A stretch of DNA of 64,000 nt from an uncultured Eubacteriales bacterium (GCA_900545925.1 URAZ01000006.1:1-64000), one strand, 5' to 3'. Positions 40,222-50,900 are shown, counted from the stretch's first letter. The notes: generated by a model not told the origin, from the sequence alone. Numbers and translations are program-made.

Positions 40222-42852
40222 TTACTTCTTGTCCTTGATCGCGGCCTGCGCAGCGGCAAGTCTTGCGATGGGGACACGGAACGGGCTGCAGGAGACGTAC
40301 GTCAGGCCAATCTTGTGGCAGAATTCGACCGTGGACGGGTCGCCGCCTTGCTCGCCGCAGATGCCAAGCTTGATGTCCGGGCGGGTCTGACGGCCCAGTT
40401 CCGCTGCCATCTTGACAAGGCGGCCAACGCCGGCCTGGTCCAGCTTGGAGAACGGATCGGACTCATAGATCTTGCGGTCATAGTAGGAGGCAAGGAACTT
40501 ACCGGCGTCGTCGCGGGAGAAGCCAAAGGTCATCTGCGTCAGATCATTTGTGCCGAAGGAGAAGAACTCTGCCTCGTTGGCAATGGCATCGGCAGTCAGC
40601 GCGGCGCGCGGGATCTCGATCATGGTGCCGACCTTGTAGGTCATGTCGGAGCCGGCTTCCTTGATGATCTTCTTCGCGGTCTTGTCGATGACGGACTTGA
40701 CGAAGGCCAGTTCCTTCTCTTCGCCGACCAGCGGAACCATGATTTCCGGTGTGATCTTCCATGCCGGACGGCGGCTGCGGACAGCCAGTGCGGCCTTGAT
40801 GATCGCGGCGGTTTGCATCTTGGCGATTTCCGGGAAGGTGACGTCCAGACGGCAGCCGCGGTGGCCCATCATGGGGTTGAATTCATGCAGGGAGGAGATG
40901 ACCTGCTTCAGATGCTCGACGCTCAGGTTCATTTCCTTGGCCAGTTCCTCAATGTCCTTCGGATCGGTCGGAACGAACTCATGCAGGGGCGGATCGAGCA
41001 GACGGATGGTAACCGGGCGGCCCTTCATGGCCTCATAGATGGCCTCAAAGTCAGCCTGCTGAATCGGCTCCAGCTTGGCCAGCGCCCGTTCACGCTGCTC
41101 AGACGTCTCGGAGACGATCATCTCGCGCATCGCCTTGATGCGGTCAGCCTCGAAGAACATATGCTCGGTACGGCACAGTCCGATGCCCTCGGCGCCGAAG
41201 GCGGCAGCTTGCTGTGCATCGTGCGGGGTGTCGGCATTTGTGCGGACCTGCAGACGGCGGAATTTATCAGCCCAGGTCATCAGGCGGTTGAAATCGCCGG
41301 AGATGCTTGCTGCAGCAGTCTTGATCTTTTCGCCGTAGATATTGCCGGTGGAACCGTCGATGGAGATCCAGTCGCTTTCCTTATAGGTCTTGCCGGCCAG
41401 TTCAAAGGTCTTGGCTTCCTCGTTCATCTTGATGGCGCCGCAGCCGGAGACGCAGCAGGTGCCCATGCCGCGGGCGACAACAGCCGCGTGAGAGGTCATG
41501 CCGCCGCGGACGGTCAGAACGCCCTGCGCGTAGTGCATGCCCTCGATATCCTCGGGGGAAGTTTCCAGACGGACAAGCACGACCTTCTTGCCGTTCTTGG
41601 CCCAGTCGGTCGCCGTCTCGGCGGAGAAGACGATCTGGCCGCAGGCAGCGCCCGGGGATGCGGCGAGGCCCGTGCCGACGACCTTGGCCTTCTTCAGAGC
41701 GGCGGGGTCAAACGTCGGGTGCAGGAGAGAATCGAGGCTCTTCGGGTCGATCATGGCGACAGCCTCTTCCTCGGTAATCATACCCTCGTCAACGAGATCG
41801 CAGGCGATCTTCATCGCGGCGGCAGCCGTGCGCTTACCGTTGCGGGTCTGGAGCATGTAGAGTTTCTTGTCCTCAATGGTGAACTCCATGTCCTGCATGT
41901 CGCGGTAATGGTATTCGAGTTTAGCGCAGATATCGGTAAACTGCTTGTATGCCTCAGGCATGACCTCGGCCAGCTGGTCGATGGTCTGCGGGGTACGGAC
42001 GCCGGCAACGACGTCTTCGCCCTGCGCGTTCATCAGGAACTCGCCGAACAGCTTCTTTTCGCCGGTCGCGGGGTTACGGGTAAACGCGACGCCTGTGCCG
42101 GAGGTATCGCCGGTATTGCCGAAGACCATGGACTGGACGTTGACAGCAGTGCCCCAGTCGGAGGGAATATCGTTCATGCGGCGGTAGTAGATCGCGCGGG
42201 GGTTGTCCCAGGAGCGGAAAACGGCCTTGATGGCGCCCATCAGCTGTATCTTCGGATCCTGCGGGAATTCCTCGCCCAGCTTGTCCTTGTATTCAGCCTT
42301 GAACTTCTCAGCCAGTTCCTTGAGATCATTGGCGTCGAGTTCGGTGTCGAGCTTCACGCCCTTCTTTTCCTTCATCTCGTCGATCAGCTGCTCAAAATAC
42401 TTCTTGCCGACCTCCATGACGACATCGGAATACATCTGGATGAAGCGGCGATAGGAGTCATATGCAAAGCGGGGATTGTTGGTCTTCTTGGCGAAGGCGA
42501 CGACGACCTCGTCGTTCAGGCCAAGGTTCAGAATGGTGTCCATCATGCCGGGCATGGAAGCGCGTGCGCCGGAACGGACGGAGACAAGCAGCGGGTTGTA
42601 CAGATCACCGAACTTCTTGCCAGTCATTTCCTCGAGCTTTTCGACGTACTCCATGATCTCGGCCTCAATCTCGGCGTTGATCTGGTGGTCGTCCTTATAG
42701 TACTGCGTGCAGGCTTCGGTCGTGATGGTGAAGCCCTGCGGGACCGGCATGCCGAGGTTGGTCATTTCAGCCAGGTTTGCGCCCTTGCCGCCGAGCAACT
42801 CGCGCATTTTGCCGTTGCCTTCGGAGAAAAGATAGACGTACTTGTGAGACAT
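40222..42852 (-). CDS. ppdK: Pyruvate, phosphate dikinase
   Basis: Interconverts pyruvate, ATP and phosphate with phosphoenolpyruvate, AMP and pyrophosphate. 876 residues: N-terminal ATP-grasp domain (GGKGANLAEM, SVRSGARASMPG), central phospho-His domain with GGMTSHAAVVARG and His455, and a C-terminal PEP-binding TIM barrel (FGTNDLTQMTFGFSRDD, CGEQGGDP). The start at 42852 matches the family N-terminus (MSHKYVYLFSEG) and follows AAAGGGG; a longer frame with an ATG at 42909 is less likely. Confidence 0.97.
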   Translation of the reverse strand: MSHKYVYLFSEGNGKMRELLGGKGANLAEMTNLGMPVPQGFTITTEACTQYYKDDHQINAEIEAEIMEYVEKLEEMTGKKFGDLYNPLLVSVRSGARASMPGMMDTILNLGLNDEVVVAFAKKTNNPRFAYDSYRRFIQMYSDVVMEVGKKYFEQLIDEMKEKKGVKLDTELDANDLKELAEKFKAEYKDKLGEEFPQDPKIQLMGAIKAVFRSWDNPRAIYYRRMNDIPSDWGTAVNVQSMVFGNTGDTSGTGVAFTRNPATGEKKLFGEFLMNAQGEDVVAGVRTPQTIDQLAEVMPEAYKQFTDICAKLEYHYRDMQDMEFTIEDKKLYMLQTRNGKRTAAAAMKIACDLVDEGMITEEEAVAMIDPKSLDSLLHPTFDPAALKKAKVVGTGLAASPGAACGQIVFSAETATDWAKNGKKVVLVRLETSPEDIEGMHYAQGVLTVRGGMTSHAAVVARGMGTCCVSGCGAIKMNEEAKTFELAGKTYKESDWISIDGSTGNIYGEKIKTAAASISGDFNRLMTWADKFRRLQVRTNADTPHDAQQAAAFGAEGIGLCRTEHMFFEADRIKAMREMIVSETSEQRERALAKLEPIQQADFEAIYEAMKGRPVTIRLLDPPLHEFVPTDPKDIEELAKEMNLSVEHLKQVISSLHEFNPMMGHRGCRLDVTFPEIAKMQTAAIIKAALAVRSRRPAWKITPEIMVPLVGEEKELAFVKSVIDKTAKKIIKEAGSDMTYKVGTMIEIPRAALTADAIANEAEFFSFGTNDLTQMTFGFSRDDAGKFLASYYDRKIYESDPFSKLDQAGVGRLVKMAAELGRQTRPDIKLGICGEQGGDPSTVEFCHKIGLTYVSCSPFRVPIARLAAAQAAIKDKK

Positions 42853-42942
42853 TTGGTAAACCCCTTTCCAGTGTTGCGGCTGGTCGCCCTTGCGCCGCCG
42901 CCATGTCATTTTTTATCCTTCAGATTCTTCAGACAAATACAT

Positions 42943-42970
42943 ACTATACCATATTTCCGGGGGTTTGCAA
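42943..42970 (-). promoter_or_regulatory. Promoter of ppdK
   Basis: Minus-strand TTGCAA, 16 bases, TATAGT, giving a leader of about 85 bases. The rest of the 301-base gap 42853-43153 is AT-rich and holds nothing else I recognise apart from the parB terminator. Confidence 0.7.
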
Positions 42971-43137
42971 TCTAAAAAGTTTTTATTTTCGCTAAAAAAA
43001 TGTTAGATTTCGAGACAGCCTGCATCTGAAAAACTGGCAAAAGTGCCATATCAGCGTCAAGAGAACGCAATATCAGAAATCATATTGTAAGAAATGCACA
43101 TACCGTGCAGTTCTTTCCTGCTGCGCCATGCACAAAA

Positions 43138-43168
43138 CCCGCAGCCGGGCGTGCTATCCGGCTGCGGG
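43138..43168 (-). terminator. Terminator of the parB/noc-like gene
   Basis: CCCGCAGCCGG pairs with CCGGCTGCGGG and is followed by TTTTG on the minus strand. The last codons and stop of the gene lie inside the stem. Confidence 0.85.
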
Positions 43169-43975
43169 TGGGTTGGACTTCGGAATGCGGATGGTCAGGA
43201 CGATTTCGCGGTCTGTCTCCTGCCGGTCGCGGCTGGCGCTGACGCCAGCCGCGCGGACAAGATCAAGCTGATGGTCGATGGAGTTTAGGAACACACGCAC
43301 GTCGCGCAGGACAAACGTGCCGAGTTCCCGCCGCTGCGGCACTTTGGGCGCGAGCCGCGCGTCGATGTACTGCTCCGTTTTTGCGACCGTCCACTCTCCT
43401 TGGACGATCAGACCAATCACGCGCAGGCGCTCTTCCTCATCCGGCAGGCGCAGAAGCGCGCGGGCATGGCGCTCGGTCAGATGATTTTCGCGCAGCGCCT
43501 GCAAAACGGACGGCGGATGGCGCAGGATGCGCAGCTTGTTGGCAACGGCGGACTGGCTCTTGCCAATGCGGCGGGCGGCCTGCTCCTGACTTAAGTGATA
43601 CTGCTGCATAAGCTTTTGCAGCCCCTCGGCCTCTTCGATGTAATCCAGATCCCGCCGCTGCAGGTTTTCCACCAGCGCCAGCATTCCGGACGCCTCCTCG
43701 TCCACGTCCGCGAGCAGGCATGGAACCTCCGTCAGACCGGCCAGCCGCGCCGCGCGCAGGCGGCGCTCTCCCGCCACCAGCTCATACGCGCCGCCCGCCT
43801 TGCGGACGGTCAGCGGCTGCAAAACGCCGTACTGCCGGATGCTCCCGGCCAGTTCCTGAAGGCCGCCGGTATCAAAATGCTTGCGCGGCTGCATGGGGTT
43901 GGGCCGGATCCGCGCCGTCGGCAGGTATAAGATCCGGCCCGAGCCCAGCACCGACGGACTTCTCGTCTTTGGCAT
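43154..43975 (-). CDS. ParB/Noc-family chromosome-organising protein
   Basis: 273 residues with the ParB CTPase fold: IRPNPMQPRKHFD, GVLQPLTVRK, the GERRLRAAR nucleotide motif and ALVENLQRRDL, then a helix-turn-helix (about 125-150, LSQEQAARRIGKSQSAVANK) and a C-terminal dimer part. Such proteins bind parS-like sites and slide on DNA as CTP clamps. No parA/soj gene is next to it, which fits a Noc-type nucleoid occlusion protein or a solitary ParB, but Noc and ParB cannot be separated by eye. Start at 43975 follows AGGAG. Confidence 0.85.
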   Translation of the reverse strand: MPKTRSPSVLGSGRILYLPTARIRPNPMQPRKHFDTGGLQELAGSIRQYGVLQPLTVRKAGGAYELVAGERRLRAARLAGLTEVPCLLADVDEEASGMLALVENLQRRDLDYIEEAEGLQKLMQQYHLSQEQAARRIGKSQSAVANKLRILRHPPSVLQALRENHLTERHARALLRLPDEEERLRVIGLIVQGEWTVAKTEQYIDARLAPKVPQRRELGTFVLRDVRVFLNSIDHQLDLVRAAGVSASRDRQETDREIVLTIRIPKSNPPAAG

Positions 43976-44160
43976 AGCGTCTCTCCTCTGCTGCAAGAAC
44001 TTCTGACAGTTCTATAGTAGGACAAGCCGGGCGCAAAAACGCGCGAAAAGCGGACGCCCGCCACAATAAATTGTGGCGGGAAATCGTTGGGAAATACAAG
44101 ATGTTGATAACCATGTGGAAACTGTGGAGAACCTGTCGGATCGTGCTGTGCAAAAAACGC

Positions 44161-44280
44161 GTGAGGGGATTTGGCTGCTGTAAATTTTGGAGCATGCTGA
44201 ACCTTGCAGCACATCCCCTTCGCCATTTGCTTTGCAAATAGCACCTCCCCTTATCGTGCAGAGCATGACAAGGGGAGGCT
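44161..44280. repeat. Dispersed stem-loop repeat, family B (copy 2)
   Basis: GAGGGGAT...ATCCCCT, GCCATTTGC-TTT-GCAAATAGC and CCTCCCCTT...AAGGGGAGG with a T run, matching 23100-23196 with scattered differences. The surrounding 468-base gap (43976-44443) otherwise shows only a CCCTGTCT/AGACAGGG hairpin (44368-44401) and no gene. Confidence 0.75.
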
Positions 44281-44443
44281 TTTTACATATTATAAGTCTT
44301 TCACAAATTTGCGGCCTCTAAAACGGACGGGCAGCGGCCCTTACAGAGTCTCGGAAAATCCGTTCTCCCCTGTCTGTTCTCCTGCGAGAGAAAAGACAGG
44401 GCCGCCGGAGGCTCGTCGGAACCGACCTCTACGGAACAAGTCC

Positions 44444-45031
44444 TCACTGCTCCGCAGCGTGCAGAATGACAGCCAGCAGTTCATCGCGGCCATCGCCTTT
44501 TTCAGCGGAGAAGGGAATCAGGCGCACATCGTCCGGCAGGGACAGAACCTCGCGGATGCGGGCCATGTTGGGCGCGATCTCGCTTTTTTTCAGCTTGTCC
44601 AGCTTGTTTGCAACCACCACAAAGGGCTTGCCGGACTGCAGGAAGTACTTTGCCATGACCACGTCATTCGCTGTCGGTGCGTGGCGCGCATCGACGAGCA
44701 TGACGCCGAAATTGAGCGTATCCGGCGCGGCAAAATAGGCCTCCATGAGCCTGCCCCATCGCTCTTTTTCCTTCTGCGGGACCTTGGCATAGCCGTAGCC
44801 CGGCAGATCGACGAGGTACATGGCCTCGTCAATACGGAAAAAGTTGATATGCGTGGTCTTGCCGGGGGCTTCGCCGACGCGGGCGAAGTTTTTGCGCAGC
44901 AGAAGCTTGTTGATGACGGAGGATTTTCCGACGTTGGACTTGCCTGCAAACGCGATCTGCGGCAGGCCGTCCTTCGGGCAGTCGGCGACGGAGGTGACGG
45001 AGCGGACAAATTCCGCGTTGTGCAGATTCAT
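44444..45031 (-). CDS. engB: Ribosome biogenesis GTPase EngB/YsxC
   Basis: 195-residue TrmE-Era-EngA-like GTPase needed for 50S assembly. G1 is AGKSNVGKSS, G3 is DLPGYGYAKVP, G4 is NKLDK, G5 FSAEKG. The start at 45031 follows AAGGAGG right after the lon stop, so lon and engB are one unit. Confidence 0.96.
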   Translation of the reverse strand: MNLHNAEFVRSVTSVADCPKDGLPQIAFAGKSNVGKSSVINKLLLRKNFARVGEAPGKTTHINFFRIDEAMYLVDLPGYGYAKVPQKEKERWGRLMEAYFAAPDTLNFGVMLVDARHAPTANDVVMAKYFLQSGKPFVVVANKLDKLKKSEIAPNMARIREVLSLPDDVRLIPFSAEKGDGRDELLAVILHAAEQ

Positions 45032-45041
45032 GCGGCCCTCC

Positions 45042-47456
45042 TTACTGCCGGATGCCGGGCTTGCGGCGCGTCTTGGGCGCCGGAATCGGCAGCGCGGGCG
45101 CAGCGGGAACCGAAATCGTCTCCGTCGCATCGCCTGCGGGTAGCAGTGCGGCCTCCAGAACGCGGTCGGCGCTGGAAACTGTGATGAATTGCAGCGCCTG
45201 CCGCACGGTCTGGTCAATTTCCTCCAGATCCTTTTCGTTTTCCGCCGGGATGATAACAGTCTTGACCCCGTGGCGCAGCGCCGCCATGGTCTTTTCCTTC
45301 AGCCCGCCGATGGCGAGCACCCGGCCCCGAATAGAAATCTCACCTGTCATGGCGACGTCGCGCCGTACAGGGCGGTTCGTGAGTGCCGAAACGATGGCGG
45401 TGCAGATCGTGATACCGGCGGAGGGCCCGTCCTTCGGAACGGCTCCCTCGGGGAAGTGGACGTGAATGTCCTTTGTCTTGTAGAAATCAGGAGCAAGGCC
45501 CAGCGCCTTTGCGCGCGACCGGATGAAACTCATGGCTGCAAAGGCGGATTCCTTCATCACATCGCCCAGATTGCCGGTCAGTTCCAGCTTGCCGGAGCCG
45601 TCAACCACGTTGACCTCGACCTCGAGCGTCGTGCCGCCGACGGCCGTCCACGCAAGACCCGTGACAAGTCCGACCTGATCGGTCGTGACGTTCGCTTCCG
45701 GCAGGAATTTGCGGACGCCGAGGAAGTCCTCGAGATTGCCGCCGGTGATGGAGATGCGCTTGGGCGGCTCGTCGGAGACAAAACGCATGGCGCACTTGCG
45801 GCAGAGCGCGGCAATTTGCCGTTCGAGACTGCGGACGCCGGATTCGCGCGTATAGCAGGCGATGATCTCGCGGATCGCGTCATCGGAGACACGCACCTGC
45901 GTGCGCTTTATGCCGTGCTTTTTCAGCTGCTTCGGCAGCAGATGCCGCTTGGCGATCTGCAATTTTTCCTCGTCCGTGTAAGACCCCAGTTCAATGACCT
46001 CCATCCGGTCGAGCAGGGCGCGGGGGATGGTGTCGGTCGTGTTGGCGGTGGTGATGAACATGCAGTGGGACAGATCGAACGGCACCTCAATATAATGGTC
46101 GCGGAAGCTGGAATTCTGTGCAGAGTCCAAAACCTCCAGCAGTGCCGACGACGGATCGCCCTTATAATCGCTGCCGAGTTTGTCAATTTCGTCGAGTAGC
46201 AGCAGCGCGTTTTTGCTCTTGGCCTGAATGAGAGCCGTCATAATGCGGCCCGGCATAGCGCCGATATATGTCTTGCGGTGGCCGCGAATCTCGGCCTCGT
46301 CACGCACGCCGCCGAGAGACAGGCGGGCCAGCTTCCGGTTCAGCGCCCGGGCAATGGAAATCGCAACGGATGTTTTGCCCACGCCCGGAGGGCCGACCAG
46401 GCATAGAATCTGCCCCGGCAGTTCCGGGGCCAGCTGGCGCACGGCCAGCGTTTCGAGAATGCGCTTTTTGACCGTCTCCAGGCCAAAGTGATCTTCATCA
46501 AGAATTTTCGCGGCGGCCTTCACGTCCAGCCGCTCCTTCGTTTCCTTGTTCCACGGCAGTTCGAGGACGGTATCGAGATAATTGCGCAGAACAGAGGCCT
46601 CGGCGGAACCGGGCTGCTGGCGCGCAAAGCGCGCCACTTCGCGCAGCAGCTTTTCTTCCGTTTCCTCCGGAAGCTTCAGCGCCTTGATCTTCGTGCGGTA
46701 ACTGTCGGCGTCGCTGTCGTCATCCTCGCCAAGTTCTTCCCGGATGACGTGCAGCTGTTCGCGCAGGTAATAATCACGCTGGTTCTGGTTGACGTTCTGC
46801 TGTACCTGATCGTTGATCTCGCTCTCCAGACGCAGAATGTCAAGTTCCTTTGCCATCATGCGGATGCACAGTTCCAGCCGGTGGACAGGCGGCAGCGTCT
46901 CAAGAATGCGCTGCTTGTCCTCATAGCCGAATGTCGCGTTCTGGGCGATAAAATCGGCCAGTTCGCCTGCGTTGTCGGTAGCGGAGCCTTGCAGCAGATT
47001 TTCCTGTCCGGACTTGACGGCCAGATCGACAAACTGCTCAAACAGCTGGTGTGCCTGCCGCACGAGCGCCTGCGTGCGCGGCACGGCGGCATGATAGTCC
47101 GGCTCGTCCAGTTCCATCGCGCGGGCGAAGAGATACGGCTCGGTATGGATCATATCGGTCAGCTGCGCGCGATATTTGCCCTCGACGAGAATGCGCATAT
47201 TATCGCCCGGCAGACGCAAAATCTGCCGTACATAGGCCACAGTGCCGATCGGGTACAGATCGGTCTTCTTCGGCTCGTCGCACTGCACGTCGCGCTGGGT
47301 GACGAGAAAGATCATCTGATCAGCCCGCATTGCCTCCTCAACGGCGCGGGCAGACCGGCTCCGGCCGACGTCAAAATGCGTCACGCAGCCGGGAAACACC
47401 ACAATCCCGCGCAGCGGCAGGACCGGCAGGCAGGTCAGAGGTTTATAGTCGCTCAT
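45042..47456 (-). CDS. lon: ATP-dependent protease Lon
   Basis: 804-residue LonA protease: N-terminal substrate domain (about 1-200), AAA+ module with GPPGVGKTS and LLDEIDKLG, and protease domain with Ser679 in PKDGPSAG plus the Lys of GGLKEK forming the catalytic dyad. It degrades misfolded and regulatory proteins. It lies downstream of clpX with an intervening terminator, so expression may be partly independent. Confidence 0.97.
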   Translation of the reverse strand: MSDYKPLTCLPVLPLRGIVVFPGCVTHFDVGRSRSARAVEEAMRADQMIFLVTQRDVQCDEPKKTDLYPIGTVAYVRQILRLPGDNMRILVEGKYRAQLTDMIHTEPYLFARAMELDEPDYHAAVPRTQALVRQAHQLFEQFVDLAVKSGQENLLQGSATDNAGELADFIAQNATFGYEDKQRILETLPPVHRLELCIRMMAKELDILRLESEINDQVQQNVNQNQRDYYLREQLHVIREELGEDDDSDADSYRTKIKALKLPEETEEKLLREVARFARQQPGSAEASVLRNYLDTVLELPWNKETKERLDVKAAAKILDEDHFGLETVKKRILETLAVRQLAPELPGQILCLVGPPGVGKTSVAISIARALNRKLARLSLGGVRDEAEIRGHRKTYIGAMPGRIMTALIQAKSKNALLLLDEIDKLGSDYKGDPSSALLEVLDSAQNSSFRDHYIEVPFDLSHCMFITTANTTDTIPRALLDRMEVIELGSYTDEEKLQIAKRHLLPKQLKKHGIKRTQVRVSDDAIREIIACYTRESGVRSLERQIAALCRKCAMRFVSDEPPKRISITGGNLEDFLGVRKFLPEANVTTDQVGLVTGLAWTAVGGTTLEVEVNVVDGSGKLELTGNLGDVMKESAFAAMSFIRSRAKALGLAPDFYKTKDIHVHFPEGAVPKDGPSAGITICTAIVSALTNRPVRRDVAMTGEISIRGRVLAIGGLKEKTMAALRHGVKTVIIPAENEKDLEEIDQTVRQALQFITVSSADRVLEAALLPAGDATETISVPAAPALPIPAPKTRRKPGIRQ

Positions 47457-47491
47457 ACTCGTTGTCTCCTTTCGCGGAGGATAAAAATACG

Positions 47492-47519
47492 CAGGAAGGG
47501 AGCGTGCGCTCCCTTCCTG
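47492..47519 (-). terminator. Terminator between clpX and lon
   Basis: CAGGAAGGGAGCG pairs with CGCTCCCTTCCTG; on the minus strand a run of five T follows within nine bases. Confidence 0.75.
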
Positions 47520-47528
47520 GTTGTTGTG

Positions 47529-48797
47529 TTACAGCGTTACGCCTGCGTTCTTGATGGGAGCGCGGGGTTTTGAAGCGTCGCGGGTGATCTGGGGCGGTTC
47601 ACCTTCGCGCACGCAGCGCTCGGTGATGCAGACAGACTGAATGGTGGGGTCAGACGGGATCTCATACATGATCTTCGTCATGATCTCCTCCATGATCGCG
47701 CGCAGACCGCGCGCGCCGATCTGGCGCTCGATGGCCTTTTCCGCGATGGCCTCCAGCGCGCCCTTTTCAAAACTCAGTTCGACCTGGTCATAGGACAGCA
47801 GCTTGTGATACTGCTTGCAGAGCGCATTTTTCGGCTCTGTCAGAATGCGGACCAGATCGTCCTTGCTGAGCCCCTGCAAAGACGTAATGACCGGAAGACG
47901 GCCGACCAGTTCGGGGATGATGCCAAACTTCAGCAGATCGTGCGGCTGCACAAGCTGGAACAGCTTGCCGACGTTGTGGTCGCCCTTGCTCTTGACCGTG
48001 GAGTTGAAGCCCACGGCCGAGGTATCGGTGCGCTGCTCAATGATCTTGTCAAGTCCGTCGAACGCGCCGCCGCAGATGAAGAGGATGTTGGTCGTATCGA
48101 CCTGGATGAACTCCTGCTGAGGATGCTTGCGCCCGCCCTGCGGGGGAACGTTGGCGACCGTGCCCTCAACGATCTTCAAAAGCGCCTGCTGGACGCCCTC
48201 GCCGGATACGTCGCGGGTGATGGAGGTGTTCTCCGACTTGCGGGCGATCTTGTCGATCTCATCAATATAGATGATGCCGCGCTCGGCCAGTTCCACGTCA
48301 AAATCCGCCGCCTGCAGAAGCCGGAGCAGAATATTCTCGACGTCCTCGCCCACATAACCGGCCTCGGTCAGTGTGGTCGCGTCCGCGATGGCGAACGGCA
48401 CGTTCAGGATCTTGGCCAGCGTCTGGGCGAACAGCGTCTTGCCGGAGCCGGTGGGGCCGATGAGCAGAATGTTGCTCTTCTGCAGTTCCACATCGGAATC
48501 GTTCTGGAAGTAAATGCGCTTATAGTGGTTGTAGACCGCCACGGACAGGGCAACTTTCGCGTCATCCTGGCCGATGATGTAGCGGTCCATATAGGTTTTG
48601 ATCTGCTGCGGCGTCGGGAGCGTATCGGGCAGTTCCAGCTGCTGCGCGTTCAGCCCGTTGTGCATCTCATCGTGCAGGATAGACGAGCAGAGTTCAATGC
48701 ACTCGTTGCAGATGTAGACATTGGGGCCGGCGATGATGCGGCCGACCTGCTCCTGCCGTTTGCCGCAGAAGGAGCAGCGGATGGAGTCTCTTGCCAA
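47529..48797 (-). CDS. clpX: ClpXP unfoldase ClpX
   Basis: 422-residue AAA+ unfoldase that feeds substrates to ClpP. N-terminal zinc domain with CSFCGKRQ and CNECIELC, Walker A GPTGSGKT, Walker B YIDEIDKI, sensor 2 GARGLRA. Immediately follows clpP with a 22-base gap and GGAGGAG before the ATG. Confidence 0.97.
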   Translation of the reverse strand: MARDSIRCSFCGKRQEQVGRIIAGPNVYICNECIELCSSILHDEMHNGLNAQQLELPDTLPTPQQIKTYMDRYIIGQDDAKVALSVAVYNHYKRIYFQNDSDVELQKSNILLIGPTGSGKTLFAQTLAKILNVPFAIADATTLTEAGYVGEDVENILLRLLQAADFDVELAERGIIYIDEIDKIARKSENTSITRDVSGEGVQQALLKIVEGTVANVPPQGGRKHPQQEFIQVDTTNILFICGGAFDGLDKIIEQRTDTSAVGFNSTVKSKGDHNVGKLFQLVQPHDLLKFGIIPELVGRLPVITSLQGLSKDDLVRILTEPKNALCKQYHKLLSYDQVELSFEKGALEAIAEKAIERQIGARGLRAIMEEIMTKIMYEIPSDPTIQSVCITERCVREGEPPQITRDASKPRAPIKNAGVTL

Positions 48798-48819
48798 GCT
48801 GGACTCCTCCTTTCAGGGA

Positions 48820-49404
<585 letters not shown>

Positions 49405-49472
49405 AATTTCAGGATTCTCCTTTCACACGGATGTCTGGTTGGCTGTAGGATTCTACCCAACCGCTTGGAGAA

Positions 49473-50828
49473 TTATTCCTCAGTCTTGGCTTCTTCGGCG
49501 GGAGCCTCAGCGGCGTCTTCCTTCTTGGCGGCCTTCTTTGCCGTCTTCTTTTCCTTCTCGACGGGCTTTGCATTGTCCACGATCAGCTTGACAGCCTTGC
49601 GGCCCTTCAGATCGGACTTGACGGCCTCGACATCGACCATTTCCTTGATCTTGTCCAGTTCCATCTTATACTGCTCGGCCATCTTCTTCAGTTCTTCCTC
49701 GACTTCCTCTTCGGTCACGTCGAGGTTCTCCTGATGGACGATCTCGCTGAGCAGAATGTTGCTGCGGACGGTCTGCTCGGCCATCGGGCGCATGGAATCG
49801 CGCATACCCTTGACGTCGCCGCCGATCATCTTGAGATAGTCTTCCATCTTCATGCCCTGAGACTGCAGCTGATAGGCAAACTGCTCAAGATGCTTGTCAA
49901 CCTGCTCGTCGATCATGCAGGCGGGGATATTGCAGGTCATGTTCTTGCCTGCGAGGACGACGGCTTCGTTTTCAAAGTCGCGGTCAACAGCTTCCTGACG
50001 CTTTGCGGCGAGGTCGGCCTTGATGCTCTTCTTGAGCGCGGCCAGCGTGTCGTATTCGGAGACATCCTTGGCAAACTCGTCGTCGAGTTCGGGCTTGATG
50101 GTCTCCTTGACCTCGTGGATCTTGCACTTGAAGGTTGCTTCCTTGCCGGCCAGTTCCTTGGTGTAGTTCTCAGGGAAGGTCACGACGACATCCTTCTCGT
50201 CGCCTGCCTTGAGGCCGACAAGCTGATCCTCGAAGCCGGGGATGAACGCGCCGGAGCCGAGCGTCAGGGTGTAGCCCTCGGCCTTGCCGCCGTCAAACGG
50301 CTTGCCGTCCACAAAGCCCTCAAAGTCCAGAACGACGGTGTCGCCGGTCTTGGCCTCGCGGTCAACCGTCTCGATGCGGGCATTGCGCTCCTGCATGCGG
50401 GCAAGTTCCGCGTCAACCTCTGCCTTGGAGATGGAGACGGACTCCTTGGGAACCTCGATGCCCTTGTATTCGCCGAGGGTGACCTCGGGATAGAGTTCCG
50501 TAGAGACCGTCAGCACGACGCTGCCGTCTTCGGGGGTCTGCATATCGGTAACGGAGGGCTGGCCAACGGCCTTGATCTCCTGCTCAGTAATGGCTGCCTT
50601 GTAGATCTCGGGGAAGATCTCGTTGACGGCGTCCTCATAGAACACCTCGGAGCCGTACATACGCTCGACGAATTTGCGCGGGGCCTTGCCCTTGCGGAAG
50701 CCGGGGATCATGATGTCCTTGCGGATCTTGGCATATGCCTTGTCCAGCGCAGTCTGGAACTCGTCCTTTGCGATCTCAACGGTAACCTTTGCGCGGCCGT
50801 TTTCTTTCTCTACGTTTTTGACGTTCAT
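49473..50828 (-). CDS. tig: Trigger factor
   Basis: Ribosome-bound chaperone and prolyl isomerase, 451 residues. The ribosome-docking motif is PGFRKGKAPRKFVE (about 43-56), the FKBP-type domain spans about 150-245 (DFEGFVDGKPFDGG), and a long helical C-terminal domain follows. The final 25 residues are a Lys/Ala/Glu-rich tail. Heads the tig-clpP-clpX group. Confidence 0.97.
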   Translation of the reverse strand: MNVKNVEKENGRAKVTVEIAKDEFQTALDKAYAKIRKDIMIPGFRKGKAPRKFVERMYGSEVFYEDAVNEIFPEIYKAAITEQEIKAVGQPSVTDMQTPEDGSVVLTVSTELYPEVTLGEYKGIEVPKESVSISKAEVDAELARMQERNARIETVDREAKTGDTVVLDFEGFVDGKPFDGGKAEGYTLTLGSGAFIPGFEDQLVGLKAGDEKDVVVTFPENYTKELAGKEATFKCKIHEVKETIKPELDDEFAKDVSEYDTLAALKKSIKADLAAKRQEAVDRDFENEAVVLAGKNMTCNIPACMIDEQVDKHLEQFAYQLQSQGMKMEDYLKMIGGDVKGMRDSMRPMAEQTVRSNILLSEIVHQENLDVTEEEVEEELKKMAEQYKMELDKIKEMVDVEAVKSDLKGRKAVKLIVDNAKPVEKEKKTAKKAAKKEDAAEAPAEEAKTEE

Positions 50829-50900
50829 TGTGGTACTTTCCTCCTATGCGGTGCGGCTTATAAAAGGCCGTAATTCACCATTCTCATTTGAATCCGCTCT

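Noticed and set aside
42853..42909. N-terminal extension of pyruvate, phosphate dikinase
   Set aside because: Family members begin at the MSHKYVYLF-type start, and AAAGGGG supports 42852; the upstream ATG has a weaker site.
40144..42975. A 943-residue open frame antisense to ppdK
   Set aside because: Shadow of a GC-rich conserved gene; composition (many His, Asp and Gly) is typical of antisense translation.
43976..44443. Hidden gene or stable RNA in the parB-engB gap
   Set aside because: No frame with a start signal; most of the structure is explained by repeat family B and one extra hairpin.
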